Of a DNA stretch of 64,000 nt, positions 50,558 to 58,798 are shown piece by piece. Source of the DNA: Bradyrhizobium sp. RP6 (lineage in GTDB: Bacteria; Pseudomonadota; Alphaproteobacteria; Rhizobiales; Xanthobacteraceae); assembly GCF_003837805.1 (NCBI RefSeq), contig NZ_RQIT01000003.1:367900-431899 (forward strand). The letters are read 5' to 3'. The position numbers and the translations under genes are program-made. Under the pieces are notes generated by a model, which was not told the DNA's origin, searched no databases, and was given only the letters and a program-made list of their open reading frames with translations. The first letter of the stretch is position 1. The number at the start of each line of letters is the position of its first letter.

Positions 50558-51193
50558 TTACTGCCGCGCAACACTCTCGGCGCGAGGCGTCTGTCGTCTC
50601 CAGAGGTCGATCAAGACCTTTGCGGTGACCGCAAGGACGAGCGCGCACAGCGCCGCTTTCGAAATCGTTTCCATCGTCCCCTCGATCAGCAGGCAATGCA
50701 CCACGCTGCCTGCGACGATGACGATCGCGAGGGGGATATGGATGATGCGCCAGGTTCGCAGCCGCAGTCCCAGCCGACGGCGCAGCAGAGCCAGAAGCGC
50801 GACGATGAAGATGGCCCACATCGCGGTCACGCCGAAGGGGGAGAACGGCGTCGGCGATGCAAAGAGAAGCGCGTCGATCATGTCGGGCGGGCTGGTGAAC
50901 CAGAGGCCGGCGACATGAATCACAATCGCCACAGCAAGCGTGCCGCCGATCCAGAGATGGGCGCGCCGTCGGCGATAGGCGGACAGGCCCGGCAGATATC
51001 CGCCGATCAGCAGGGGCTGCACGAGCACGAGACCGAGGGCGACGATCCCTGCGAAGCCGGCGAGAATGTAGACCGGGCCGCGCCATGCGAGTTGCTCGCT
51101 TGCCGCAGCAGCGGCGATCGGCACGCCGACAGCCAGGGCAAGGGCACCCCAGATCAGGAATGCCCGGGCCGATCTCCACCGCTTCATTTGCAA
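50558..51193 (-). CDS. ferric-reductase-like heme-b membrane protein
   Basis: A 211-residue membrane protein with about six hydrophobic segments. Four histidines lie in two pairs, H79/H93 and H152/H166, each 14 residues apart on a segment pair, the pattern of a bis-heme-b ferric-reductase-like core. It has no FAD or NAD(P) domain, so it must take electrons from or give them to another protein. The next gene downstream is a Tat-exported transthyretin-like protein 20 bases upstream in transcription; the two are probably partners. Confidence 0.8.
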   Translation of the reverse strand: MQMKRWRSARAFLIWGALALAVGVPIAAAAASEQLAWRGPVYILAGFAGIVALGLVLVQPLLIGGYLPGLSAYRRRRAHLWIGGTLAVAIVIHVAGLWFTSPPDMIDALLFASPTPFSPFGVTAMWAIFIVALLALLRRRLGLRLRTWRIIHIPLAIVIVAGSVVHCLLIEGTMETISKAALCALVLAVTAKVLIDLWRRQTPRAESVARQ

Positions 51194-51213
51194 GTCAGCT
51201 TTTGCAAGTCAGC

Positions 51214-51717
51214 TCAGGCCGGCTGAAGCACGAAATGCGCCTCGAGGCTGGTTTCCTTGGCGCTCCGCATCACCGGCCGCAGGAACACCGTTTTGAATTC
51301 GCCGCTGTCATAGGCGAGGTGGCCATGCGGCTGGCCGAAGATCGGAATGATCTGCGGCATCTCGAGCCGGAACTTGCCGTCCTTGTCGGTGAGCGTGGCG
51401 CCATGGCTCTGCGGCTCGTGCTCCTGCCCTTCGACGGTGTGCGCCCAGATCTGGATGCGCTGCCCGGCGAGCGGAGCGCCGTCACCGGCGCGGCGGACGG
51501 TGCCGCTCATCCAGAAGCCGCCCTTGCCGATCCGCTCCACGATCGCTGCGCCCTTGCGGTAGTTGTTCGCCCCGCCCGACATCGACTGGGTCGGTGCGAG
51601 GCCATCCGCGTGCGCGGGCAACAGGAGCCCGGAAACGCCGGTTGCCAAAACCCCTGTTGCAACAAAGGAGCCGCCAGTAGCGAGCAGGTTGCGGCGGCTA
51701 AGTACGACCCTCGTCAT
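51214..51717 (-). CDS. Tat-exported protein with intradiol-dioxygenase-like fold
   Basis: A 167-residue protein starting MTRVVLSRRNLLATGGSFVATGVLATGVSGLLLPAHADG at 51717, after AGGAGG, with a twin-arginine signal (SRRNLLA). The mature part 'GGFWMSGTVRRAGDGAPLAGQRIQIWAHTVEGQ...LTDKDGKFRLEMPQIIP' is of the transthyretin/intradiol ring-cleavage dioxygenase type. Only two histidines of the 'PHGHLAY' motif are visible, so dioxygenase activity is uncertain. Export in folded form suggests a bound cofactor. It is encoded just before the heme membrane protein. Confidence 0.78.
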   Translation of the reverse strand: MTRVVLSRRNLLATGGSFVATGVLATGVSGLLLPAHADGLAPTQSMSGGANNYRKGAAIVERIGKGGFWMSGTVRRAGDGAPLAGQRIQIWAHTVEGQEHEPQSHGATLTDKDGKFRLEMPQIIPIFGQPHGHLAYDSGEFKTVFLRPVMRSAKETSLEAHFVLQPA

Positions 51718-51849
51718 GTCAGTTCCTCCTGACAACCGTGCAGTTGCTCGGCAAACTACAACACCAGGCGCAAAACGCCCAGTTCAGGCGGAGGGCGCCA
51801 TAGGTCGCAATAACAGTGTTGTGAACCGGAGCCTCATAGCTCGCAGCGG

Positions 51850-51930
51850 GCAGGATGGGTGGCGCGGCTGCGAACCCGCGAGCCGTGCTGACGAAGCGTG
51901 ATGGTCTTCGCGAGGCTCTACCCATCCTGC
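51850..51930. repeat. dispersed inverted repeat (GCAGGATGGGT / ACCCATCCTGC)
   Basis: GCAGGATGGGT (51850-51860) and ACCCATCCTGC (51920-51930) are perfect 11-base inverted arms separated by 59 bases. The right half (51893-51935, GAAGCGTGATGGTCTTCGCG...) closely resembles 49898-49942, next to the cNMP-binding gene. It lies between the Tat-exported protein gene and the luciferase-like monooxygenase gene. Confidence 0.7.
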
Positions 51931-52000
51931 AACGCTGCCACTACATGTCTTTGCTGAAGACGCGCATGATCGCGTAGCCCTCCACACCGGCAGCCCTCAC

Positions 52001-53008
52001 ATGATCCCCTTCTCCGTGCTCGACCTCGCCCCCATCCGCCAGGGCAGCGATGCCGCGCAGGCGTTTCGCAATTCGCTTGATCTTGCCCAGCATGCGGAGA
52101 AGTGGGGCTACAAGCGGTTCTGGCTCGCCGAGCATCACAACATGACGGGCATCGCGAGCGCGGCGACGTCGGTGGTGATTGCCCATGTCGCGGGCGGCAC
52201 CAAGACGATCCGGGTTGGCTCCGGCGGGATCATGCTGCCGAACCATTCGCCGCTTGTCATCGCCGAGCAGTTTGGCACGCTGGAATCGCTCTATCCCGGG
52301 CGGATCGATCTCGGGCTCGGCCGGGCGCCCGGCACCGACCAGTTCACCGCGCGGGCGCTGCGGCGCGACCTCGCCACCACCTCCGAGAATTTTCCGCATG
52401 ACGTGCTGGAGCTGCAGTCGCTGCTCGGCGACGTGCAGCCGAACCAGGCGATCCGCGCCGTGCCCGGCATGGGGACCAAGGTGCCGCTCTGGATCCTGGG
52501 ATCGAGCACGTTTGGCGCGCAACTGGCGGCCATGCTCGGCCTGCCGTTCGCGTTCGCCTCGCATTTCGCGCCGCAGATGATGATGCCGGCGCTGCGCGAA
52601 TATCGCGCGCGCTTCGAGCCCTCGGCCCAGCTCGACAAGCCCTATGCGATGATCGGCGTCAACGTGTTCGCGGCCGACAGCGACGCGGAGGCACAGCGCA
52701 TGTTCTCCTCGCTGCAGCAGCAGTTCATCAACCTGCGCCGCGGCACGCCGGGGCCGCTGCCGCCGCCGGTCGATGACATGGACGCGCTGTGGTCGCCGGC
52801 GGAGAAGGCCGGCGTCGGCCAGTCGCTATCCTGTTCCGCGGTCGGCTCGCCGGCCGTGGTGGAAGAGAAGCTGAAGGCGCTGATCACTGAAACCGGCGCG
52901 GACGAATTGATGACGACGGGGCAGATCTACGACCACGCCGCGCGGCTGCGCTCATTCGAGATCGCGGCCGAGGTGCGCGATCGGCTGGCGAAGCAGCCGG
53001 TGGTGTAA
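52001..53008 (+). CDS. LLM-class flavin-dependent monooxygenase
   Basis: A 335-residue luciferase-like monooxygenase that uses reduced flavin and oxygen. '[111 protein letters not shown]' is the N-terminal signature; here only its start and 'LAEHHNM', '[13 protein letters not shown]' and '[12 protein letters not shown]' are cited. It belongs to the alkanal/MsnO8-like set. The flavin reductase 3 kb downstream is a possible partner but is on the other strand and in another operon. Confidence 0.88.
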   Translation: MIPFSVLDLAPIRQGSDAAQAFRNSLDLAQHAEKWGYKRFWLAEHHNMTGIASAATSVVIAHVAGGTKTIRVGSGGIMLPNHSPLVIAEQFGTLESLYPGRIDLGLGRAPGTDQFTARALRRDLATTSENFPHDVLELQSLLGDVQPNQAIRAVPGMGTKVPLWILGSSTFGAQLAAMLGLPFAFASHFAPQMMMPALREYRARFEPSAQLDKPYAMIGVNVFAADSDAEAQRMFSSLQQQFINLRRGTPGPLPPPVDDMDALWSPAEKAGVGQSLSCSAVGSPAVVEEKLKALITETGADELMTTGQIYDHAARLRSFEIAAEVRDRLAKQPVV

Positions 53009-53023
53009 GGGCGGGAACCACGC

Positions 53024-53110
53024 CGTCATTGCGAGCGCAGCGAAGCAATCCAGAGATCCCTCCGTGGAAGGACTCTGGATTGCTTCGTCGCTTCGCTCCT
53101 CGCAATGACG
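53024..53110. repeat. palindromic repeat, diverged copy of 16855-16935
   Basis: The left arm starts CGTCATTGCGAGCGCAGCGA and continues AGCAATCCAGAG; the right arm has CTCTGGATTGCTTCGTCGCTTCGCT, with a short insertion relative to the perfect copy, and ends CGCAATGACG. It lies between two convergent genes and may terminate both. Confidence 0.8.
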
Positions 53111-53125
53111 CGGTGAGGTCCGAGC

Positions 53126-54001
53126 CTAGTCCGGAAAGCCGAACAGCTTGGCCGGATTGTGCACGAGAATCTTCTCCAGCTCGGCCTGATCAGGCGCGTA
53201 GCGATACATCAGCTCTAACAGGTCGGCATCGTTCGGCGGCTGCTTCACCGAGACCGGGTGCGGCCAGTCGCTGGCCCAGACGCAGCGATCGGGAGCGGCC
53301 TCGATATAGGCGCGCGCGATCGTGATCACGTCGTCGTAGGGAGCCCCGGTCTTCGACGTCTTTTCGCCGAGCGAGAGCATCACCCAGAAATTGCCCTTGG
53401 CCAGCAGCTCCAGCATCTTGCGCAGGTTCGGGTCGGCCTTGCCGGCTTCGGGATCGGGGCGCGCCATGTGGTCGATCAGCACGGGGACGTCGAGATTCTC
53501 ATATTTGGCGACGCTCGACATGATGCCGTCCTTCTCCGGCTGGATCTTGGCGTACCAGCCGAGTTCGCGGATGCGCGCGATCGCGCGGGCGAAATCGGCA
53601 TCGGACAGCACGGCACCGAGTTCCTGGCGGAAGCTGAAGCGTGCGCCGCGCACGCCGGCATCATGCAGCTTGGCGAGGTAAGAGTCGCTCGCCTCGGCGA
53701 ACACCAGCGCGTTGGCGCAGCCGCGATAGTTCGGGCCCATCGCAGCGAGGCCGTCGAGCACGACGGCATGGTCGGCGCCGTAAGTCGTGGTCTGCACGAT
53801 GATGCCGCGCTCGATGCCGAGCGCCTTGTGCATGCGCAGCGCCGCTTCCCAGGTCGCGGTCGGCATCCGATAGGCGGCACCGGGGCGCTCCGGGTATTTG
53901 TCGATGGGTCCCAGCACGTGGAACTGGCTGTCGATGGTCCTCAGTGGCGGCGCCTTGCTCGGCCGGCGCGGGTTCGGATCAAACGGCAGATATGTCGGCA
54001 T
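53126..54001 (-). CDS. amidohydrolase-family protein (2-pyrone-4,6-dicarboxylate-hydrolase-like)
   Basis: A 291-residue TIM-barrel hydrolase of the amidohydrolase-2 type. 'IDSQFHVLGP' at 23-32 is where relatives have DxHxHxFGP; here Gln26 replaces the first His of the HxH pair while His28 remains. 'PVLIDHMARPDPEAG' and 'RCVWASDWPHPV' supply the later active-site residues. Last gene of the catabolic operon, 12 bases after the RidA gene. Confidence 0.82.
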   Translation of the reverse strand: MPTYLPFDPNPRRPSKAPPLRTIDSQFHVLGPIDKYPERPGAAYRMPTATWEAALRMHKALGIERGIIVQTTTYGADHAVVLDGLAAMGPNYRGCANALVFAEASDSYLAKLHDAGVRGARFSFRQELGAVLSDADFARAIARIRELGWYAKIQPEKDGIMSSVAKYENLDVPVLIDHMARPDPEAGKADPNLRKMLELLAKGNFWVMLSLGEKTSKTGAPYDDVITIARAYIEAAPDRCVWASDWPHPVSVKQPPNDADLLELMYRYAPDQAELEKILVHNPAKLFGFPD

Positions 54002-54013
54002 GCGCGAAACTCC

Positions 54014-54400
54014 TCAGTCGATCACGGCGGTGAAGTCGCACTGCACCAGCGCGCCGCCATCCATGTTGTCCATCGGCAGCGCGTGACGCGCCGGGCGGGA
54101 ATGCTCGTTCGGAAACATCTTGAGCCATTCGACATTGACCGGCCCGCGCTGCGTGCGATCCTTCAGCCATACCGTCATCTTGATGATGTCGTCGGTGGTG
54201 CCGCCGGCGGCCTCCACCGTCGCCTTCATATGCGCGAACATGTTGGCGCATTGCGCGTCAAGACTTTCGGGCATTGCATTGGTTGCGGGATCGCGGCCAA
54301 GGATGACGCCCGACATCATGAGATTGCCGATGCGGCAGGCGTTCGGAATCGGATTGACGTGCTTGAAGCCGCCGATGTGGATGCTCTTGCGCCGTGTCAT
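54014..54400 (-). CDS. RidA-family protein of the catabolic operon
   Basis: A 128-residue RidA/YjgF protein starting MTRRKSIHIGGFKHVNPIPNACRIGNLMMSGVILGRDPA at 54400, with GGGAG upstream. 'QCANMFAHMKATVEAAGGTTDDIIKMTVWLKD' and 'SRPARHALPMDNMDGGALVQCDFTAVID' are typical, with the Arg in 'RPARHA'. Such proteins in ring-cleavage operons often act on 2-aminomuconate or on enol/imine intermediates. Confidence 0.85.
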   Translation of the reverse strand: MTRRKSIHIGGFKHVNPIPNACRIGNLMMSGVILGRDPATNAMPESLDAQCANMFAHMKATVEAAGGTTDDIIKMTVWLKDRTQRGPVNVEWLKMFPNEHSRPARHALPMDNMDGGALVQCDFTAVID

Positions 54401-54425
54401 GGTGCGCTCCCTGCTGCTTGTTGGT

Positions 54426-55229
54426 TCAGACGAACTGGCACGACACCGAGCCGAACGCGCCGTAGTCGGCATGAAACGTGTCGCCGCGGCTGATGTCGAC
54501 GGGACGCGTGAACGATCCCGCCAGCACCACCTCGCCGGCGGCGAGATATTCGTCATGCGGCGCGAGGCGGTTGGCGAGCCAGGCGATGCCGTTGGCGGGG
54601 TGATTGAGCACGCCGGCGGCAAGCCCGGTCTCCTCGACCTCGCCGTTGCGGAACAACAGCGCGCCGATCCAACGCAGATCCGCATCCATCGGGCGGAACG
54701 GCCGGCCGCCGAGCACCAGCGCGGCATTCGCGGCGTTGTCGGAGATCGTGTCCATGACCTTTCGCATCTTGCCGGTCTCAGGATCGACGCGATGCATGCG
54801 CGTCTCCAGAATCTCCAGCGCGGGCGTCACGTAGTCGGTGGCGTTGAGCACGTCGAAAATGGTGCAATCGGGACCGCGCAGCGGCGCCTTCAGCACGAAG
54901 GCTAGCTCGACCTCGATGCGCGGCGCGTGGAAGCGGTCGAACGGAACAGGCGTGGCGTCGGCATAGAACATGTCGGCGAACAGCACACCGTAATCCGGCT
55001 CGGAAATGCCGACCGCATTCTGCATCGCCTTCGAGGTCAGGCCGATCTTGTGGCCCTTGATGACGCGGCCGCGGCCGAGCTGGAGCTTGGTCCAGGCGCG
55101 CTGGATGGCGTAGGCATCCTCGATGCTGAAGTCGGGATACTCCTTCGAGAACATCGGGATCAGCGCCTTGGTGCGCTCGGCTTCATCCAGGCGCGCGGCT
55201 AGGCGTTCGATCGTGGCGGTATCCAGCAT
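54426..55229 (-). CDS. 2-oxo-hepta-3-ene-1,7-dioate / 2-keto-4-pentenoate hydratase
   Basis: A 267-residue hydratase of the HpaH/MhpD type. '[30 protein letters not shown]', '[15 protein letters not shown]' with the metal-binding Glu pair, and '[52 protein letters not shown]' are the signatures. It adds water to the 2-hydroxy-dienoate formed in meta-cleavage of homoprotocatechuate-type or catechol-type rings. It lies 3 bases after the FAH-like gene. Confidence 0.88.
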   Translation of the reverse strand: MLDTATIERLAARLDEAERTKALIPMFSKEYPDFSIEDAYAIQRAWTKLQLGRGRVIKGHKIGLTSKAMQNAVGISEPDYGVLFADMFYADATPVPFDRFHAPRIEVELAFVLKAPLRGPDCTIFDVLNATDYVTPALEILETRMHRVDPETGKMRKVMDTISDNAANAALVLGGRPFRPMDADLRWIGALLFRNGEVEETGLAAGVLNHPANGIAWLANRLAPHDEYLAAGEVVLAGSFTRPVDISRGDTFHADYGAFGSVSCQFV

Positions 55230-55232
55230 GAC

Positions 55233-56093
55233 CTAGCTCTCCGCCGCCACGGTGTTGCGCAGCACGCCGATGCGGCTCGACTCGACTTCAACGACATCGC
55301 CGACCTTCAGCCAGCGCGGCGGATCGAAGCGCGCGCCCGCCCCGGTCGGCGTGCCCGTCACGATCATGTCGCCGGGCTTCAGGGTGGCGAAGGTCGAGAG
55401 ATAGGAGATCAGGAAATCGAACGGGAACATCAGCCGCTCGGTCGTGTCCTGCTGCCGCACCTCGCCGTTGACGCGCGTGATGATGTCGTGCGGCCCGCGC
55501 GGATCGAGCTCGTCGGCGGTGACGATCCACGGGCCAATGCTGCCGGAACGGTCGAAATTCTTGCCCTGCGTGACGTTGAACTTGCCGTGGCGCAGCCAGT
55601 CGCGGATCGTGCCCTCGTTGCACAGCGTCATACCGAAGATGTGCGACCAGGCCTGTTCGCGCGGGATGTGACGGCCGCCCTGCCCGATCACGATGACGAG
55701 CTCGCCTTCATAATCGAGCTGATCCGAAACCTTGGGCTTCTCGATCGGCTGGCCGGAGCCGGTCATTGAGGACATGCTGCGCACGAACAGGCTGGGATAT
55801 TTGGGCAGGTCCGAACTGTCTTTATATTCGGCGTTGCGCTCGGCATAGTTGACGCCGATGCACCAGAGCTTTTCCGGCGCCAGCACCGGCGGCAACAGGA
55901 CGAGTTTTTCGAGCGGGTAGTCGGGCTTCTGCCCGGCCGCCGCTTCCTGCGCATCGGACAGCGCATTCGCTGCGATCAACGCCTTCACGTCGGAGAAGTC
56001 GCGGCCGATCCGCCTGGTCAGATCGATCACACCGCCTTCGACGGCAGCACCATAGCGCGGCTCTCCGTTCACGAGATAGCTCAGGAGTCGCAT
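55233..56093 (-). CDS. fumarylacetoacetate-hydrolase-family protein
   Basis: A 286-residue FAH-fold protein starting MRLLSYLVNGEPRYGAAVEGGVIDLTRRIGRDF at 56093, with GGAGAA upstream. 'LWCIGVNYAERNAEYKDSSDLPKYPSLFVR' (GxNY), 'YEGELVIVIGQGGRHIPREQAW' (ExE metal ligands) and 'GDMIVTGTPTGAGARFDPPRWLKVGDVVEVE' are typical. In this context it is most likely the decarboxylase/isomerase or hydrolase of the meta-cleavage lower pathway. An extension to 56108 has no support. Confidence 0.88.
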   Translation of the reverse strand: MRLLSYLVNGEPRYGAAVEGGVIDLTRRIGRDFSDVKALIAANALSDAQEAAAGQKPDYPLEKLVLLPPVLAPEKLWCIGVNYAERNAEYKDSSDLPKYPSLFVRSMSSMTGSGQPIEKPKVSDQLDYEGELVIVIGQGGRHIPREQAWSHIFGMTLCNEGTIRDWLRHGKFNVTQGKNFDRSGSIGPWIVTADELDPRGPHDIITRVNGEVRQQDTTERLMFPFDFLISYLSTFATLKPGDMIVTGTPTGAGARFDPPRWLKVGDVVEVESSRIGVLRNTVAAES

Positions 56094-56147
56094 TGTCGTT
56101 TTCTCCAATGATCTTGAGACGCTTGGCCCGCGTGAGCGGCCGCACGC

Positions 56148-56765
56148 TCAGTCGGTCGACTTGGGCGTCTGAAACACGGTCTTCAGCGTCACGATCTCGC
56201 CGAGGCGGGCGTAACGCGGGCCCCCGATGCGCGCGATCGGGTCGAGCGCTTTCGTCTCGACCTTGCCGTCATTGACGAGGCCGTCGCGCAAATGGAACAT
56301 CACGACCTCGCCGACGATGAGCCGGCTCTTGGCGTCGCCGAATTCGAGGCACTGCCGGAAACGGCACTCCATCGCTACGGGTGCAGCGGCGAGCCGGCGC
56401 ACCTTGACGAGATCGCAGGACAGCGTTTCGAGTCCGAGATGCTCGACCTCGCTGATTTCAGGCGGATGCTCGACAGAGCTGTCGTGCACCGCTGACATCA
56501 GCGGCGTGTCGGCGATGTGGATCACATATTCCTCGATATCGAGGATGTTGTGCGCGGTGTCCTTGTAATCGGCGCCCTTGCGGCCGACGCTGATGGCGAG
56601 CATCGGCGGCTTCTGCGAGACGAAGGTGAAGGCGCTGAACGGGGCGAGGTTGAGCACGCCGCTGCGCGACAGGCTCGTCACCCACGCGATCGGGCGCGGC
56701 ACCACGATGCCGGTCATCAGCCGGTAGATGCGCTCGGCGCCGAGCTCGGTGGGATCGATCCGCAT
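56148..56765 (-). CDS. flavin reductase-like FMN-binding protein
   Basis: A 205-residue protein of the flavin-reductase (HpaC/DIM6/NTAB) fold. 'RIYRLMTGIVVPRPIAWVTSLSRSGVLNLAPFSAFTFVSQKPPMLAISVGRK' is the FMN-binding start. It can supply reduced flavin to a two-component monooxygenase, though no oxygenase component is encoded here. It is 3 bases after the Bug-type binding protein and 54 before the FAH gene. Confidence 0.85.
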   Translation of the reverse strand: MRIDPTELGAERIYRLMTGIVVPRPIAWVTSLSRSGVLNLAPFSAFTFVSQKPPMLAISVGRKGADYKDTAHNILDIEEYVIHIADTPLMSAVHDSSVEHPPEISEVEHLGLETLSCDLVKVRRLAAAPVAMECRFRQCLEFGDAKSRLIVGEVVMFHLRDGLVNDGKVETKALDPIARIGGPRYARLGEIVTLKTVFQTPKSTD

Positions 56766-56768
56766 CGG

Positions 56769-57734
56769 TCAATCCGCCCTGATATTGGCCTTGCGCACCA
56801 CCGGAATCCACTTGGCGTCCTCGCGTTCGAGATAGGCCTTGAATTCGCCCGGCGTCATCAGCGTGGCTTCGCCGCCGAGCTTCTCGAACTTGTCGATCAC
56901 GGCAGGATCCTTCAGGATCGCGACCAGCGTCTCGTGCAGCTTGTCGACGATGGGCGCGGGCGTGCCTGCGGGCGCGAACAGGCCGGTGAAGGTCTGGCCG
57001 TCGAAATCCTTGTAGCCGAGCTCGGCGAAGGTCGGCACATCCGGCAGCGACTTCAGCCGGTGCGGGCTGGTCACGGCCAGCGCGCGGAACAGGCCGGCCT
57101 TGATGTGCTGGAGGCTGACCGTGAGCTGGTCGAAGGCGAACTGCACCTGGCCGCCGAGCAGATCGTTGATCGCGGGCGCATTGCCGCGATAGTGCGCGGT
57201 GACCCATTGCAGGCCGAGATTCGACTGCATCAGCTCGCTGAGCAGGTGGTTTGTGGTGCCGGGGCCGGGCGAGGCCATGGTCAGCTTGCCGGGCTCGCGC
57301 TTGGCGAGCTCGAGGAACTCCTTGAGCGTCGTCGCCTGCACCGACGGATGCACCTCGAGCACCAGCGGCGTCATCGAGATCGTCGAGATCGGGAGGAAAT
57401 CCTTCTTCCAGTTATAGGCCTCGCGCTTGTTGATCTCGGTCGCGAACAGCACCGGACCGTTCGCGCCGACAAACAGCGTGTAGCCGTCGGGTGCCGACTT
57501 CGCGAAGGCTTCGCCCGCGATCATGCCGCCGGCGCCGGCCTTGTTCTCGATGACGAAGGGCTGGCCGAGCTTTTCCTGGAGCTTGTCGGCGACGATGCGC
57601 GCGGCGCTGTCGACGTTGCCGCCGGCGGGATAGGGCACGATCAGCTTGACGTTGCGCGCCGGCCATTCCTGGCCCGATGCGGGGCCGGCCAGCATTGCAG
57701 TGACGGCAGCTATGGCAGTCCAGATTAGTCTCAT
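56769..57734 (-). CDS. Bug-family tripartite tricarboxylate transporter binding protein
   Basis: A 321-residue periplasmic binding protein with signal peptide MRLIWTAIAAVTAMLAGPASGQ. 'VKLIVPYPAGGNVDSAARIVADKLQEKLGQPFVIENKAGAGGMIAGEAFAKSAPDGYTLFVG' is the hallmark of Bug (BctC/TctC) proteins, which bind carboxylates or aromatic acids. The permease genes (TctA/TctB) are not in the operon. It is the first gene of the catabolic operon, divergent from the IclR gene. Confidence 0.9.
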   Translation of the reverse strand: MRLIWTAIAAVTAMLAGPASGQEWPARNVKLIVPYPAGGNVDSAARIVADKLQEKLGQPFVIENKAGAGGMIAGEAFAKSAPDGYTLFVGANGPVLFATEINKREAYNWKKDFLPISTISMTPLVLEVHPSVQATTLKEFLELAKREPGKLTMASPGPGTTNHLLSELMQSNLGLQWVTAHYRGNAPAINDLLGGQVQFAFDQLTVSLQHIKAGLFRALAVTSPHRLKSLPDVPTFAELGYKDFDGQTFTGLFAPAGTPAPIVDKLHETLVAILKDPAVIDKFEKLGGEATLMTPGEFKAYLEREDAKWIPVVRKANIRAD

Positions 57735-57850
57735 GTTAACCTCCCGGCGACGCTACGAACTCAGTTCGAATGCCCGACGTCTCGCATGGCATTCCGATTG
57801 GGCCGCAATCTCCAGATGCGCGCTTGCCCTGTCGAGGGAATTGTGGCGTT

Positions 57851-57871
57851 CTTGTCCATAATATGGACAAG
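57851..57871. promoter_or_regulatory. perfect inverted repeat over the IclR start codon
   Basis: CTTGTCCAT (57851-57859) and ATGGACAAG (57863-57871) are perfect 9-base inverted arms with a 3-base spacer. The right arm begins with the ATG of the IclR gene. Binding there would block transcription or translation of the regulator itself and lies about 120 bases from the divergent operon start. IclR proteins bind palindromes of this size. Confidence 0.65.
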
Positions 57872-58663
57872 ACGCGTTCAACGAAATCCGCCGGTGGCGC
57901 CGAGGAGCCGCGGCAGGGCGCGCAGGCGATCCGGCGCGCGCTGGCGGTGCTGCGCATTCTCGCCGCAGGGCGCGAGGCCGGTGTGCCATTGGCCGAGGTG
58001 GTGCGGGCGACCGGCCTCACCCGCCCGACCGTGCATCGCATCGTCCACGTGCTGATCGAGGAAGGCATCGTCGAGCGGCACGAGCGGACCGGCCGCTACG
58101 CCATCGGCAACCAGGTGCCGGAGCTGGCGCTGGCGCGTCCCCGGCCCTCGCGGCTCTTGGTCGCAGCAAATCCGTCGCTGCAGCGCGCTTCCGCGGAGAT
58201 CGGCGACACGCTGTTCCTGACGGTGCGCACCGGCAACGATACGCTGTGTGTCGATCGCCGGATCGGCGTCTATCCGATCCAGGTGCTGTCGATCGAGGTC
58301 GGCGCGCGCCGGCCGCTCGGCGTCTCCAGCGCCGGCGTCGCCATCCTCGCCGCAATGCCGGCGCAGGAGGCGCGAAAGATCGTCGTAGCCAACGAGAAGA
58401 GATTCGAGGCCTACCGGACCGATGTGGCAACGGTGCTGGGCGAGATCAGCGCCGCGCGGCGTCTCGGATACGGCATGAGAGAGATCGGCCTGGTACAGGG
58501 CACGAAGTCCATCTCGACCTGGATCAAGACGCCGGACGGGCAGCCGGCCGCAGCGATGACCGTCTCCGCGGTGCGGACGCGGCTCGGACCAAGGCGCGAG
58601 CAGGAGGTCGCGGAGATCTTGCTGCGGGAGGCGCGGAATATCGAGCAGGCGATCGGCGGTTAG
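57863..58663 (+). CDS. IclR-family transcriptional regulator
   Basis: A 266-residue regulator starting MDKTRSTKSAGGAEEPRQGAQAIRRALAVLRILAAGREAGVPLAEVVRATGLTRPTVHRIVHVLIEEGIVERHERTGRY at 57863. The winged HTH is residues about 20-85 and the C-terminal effector domain follows ('SAEIGDTLFLTVRTGNDTLCVDRRIGVYPIQVLSIEVGARRPLGVSSAGVAILAAMP'). It is divergent from the catabolic operon, which it probably controls. A GTG/ATG upstream at 57770 is less likely because it would put the palindrome inside the coding region. Confidence 0.87.
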   Translation: MDKTRSTKSAGGAEEPRQGAQAIRRALAVLRILAAGREAGVPLAEVVRATGLTRPTVHRIVHVLIEEGIVERHERTGRYAIGNQVPELALARPRPSRLLVAANPSLQRASAEIGDTLFLTVRTGNDTLCVDRRIGVYPIQVLSIEVGARRPLGVSSAGVAILAAMPAQEARKIVVANEKRFEAYRTDVATVLGEISAARRLGYGMREIGLVQGTKSISTWIKTPDGQPAAAMTVSAVRTRLGPRREQEVAEILLREARNIEQAIGG

Positions 58664-58798
58664 CTTTGGACAGTGCCGTTTCACCTCGCCCCGCTTGCGA
58701 GCGGGACGCACCGCCGGTACGGCGCTGTCAATGGCTGACTTCATGCGCGATTTTATGGCACAACGGCCACCCTTACTGACCGAGCAACGAGGCCATGT

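Noticed and set aside
58664..58798. Possible SAM riboswitch upstream of the O-acetylhomoserine sulfhydrylase gene
   Set aside because: Such genes in alphaproteobacteria often carry SAM-II elements, but I could not find the expected pseudoknot sequence; only a short GC hairpin is present.
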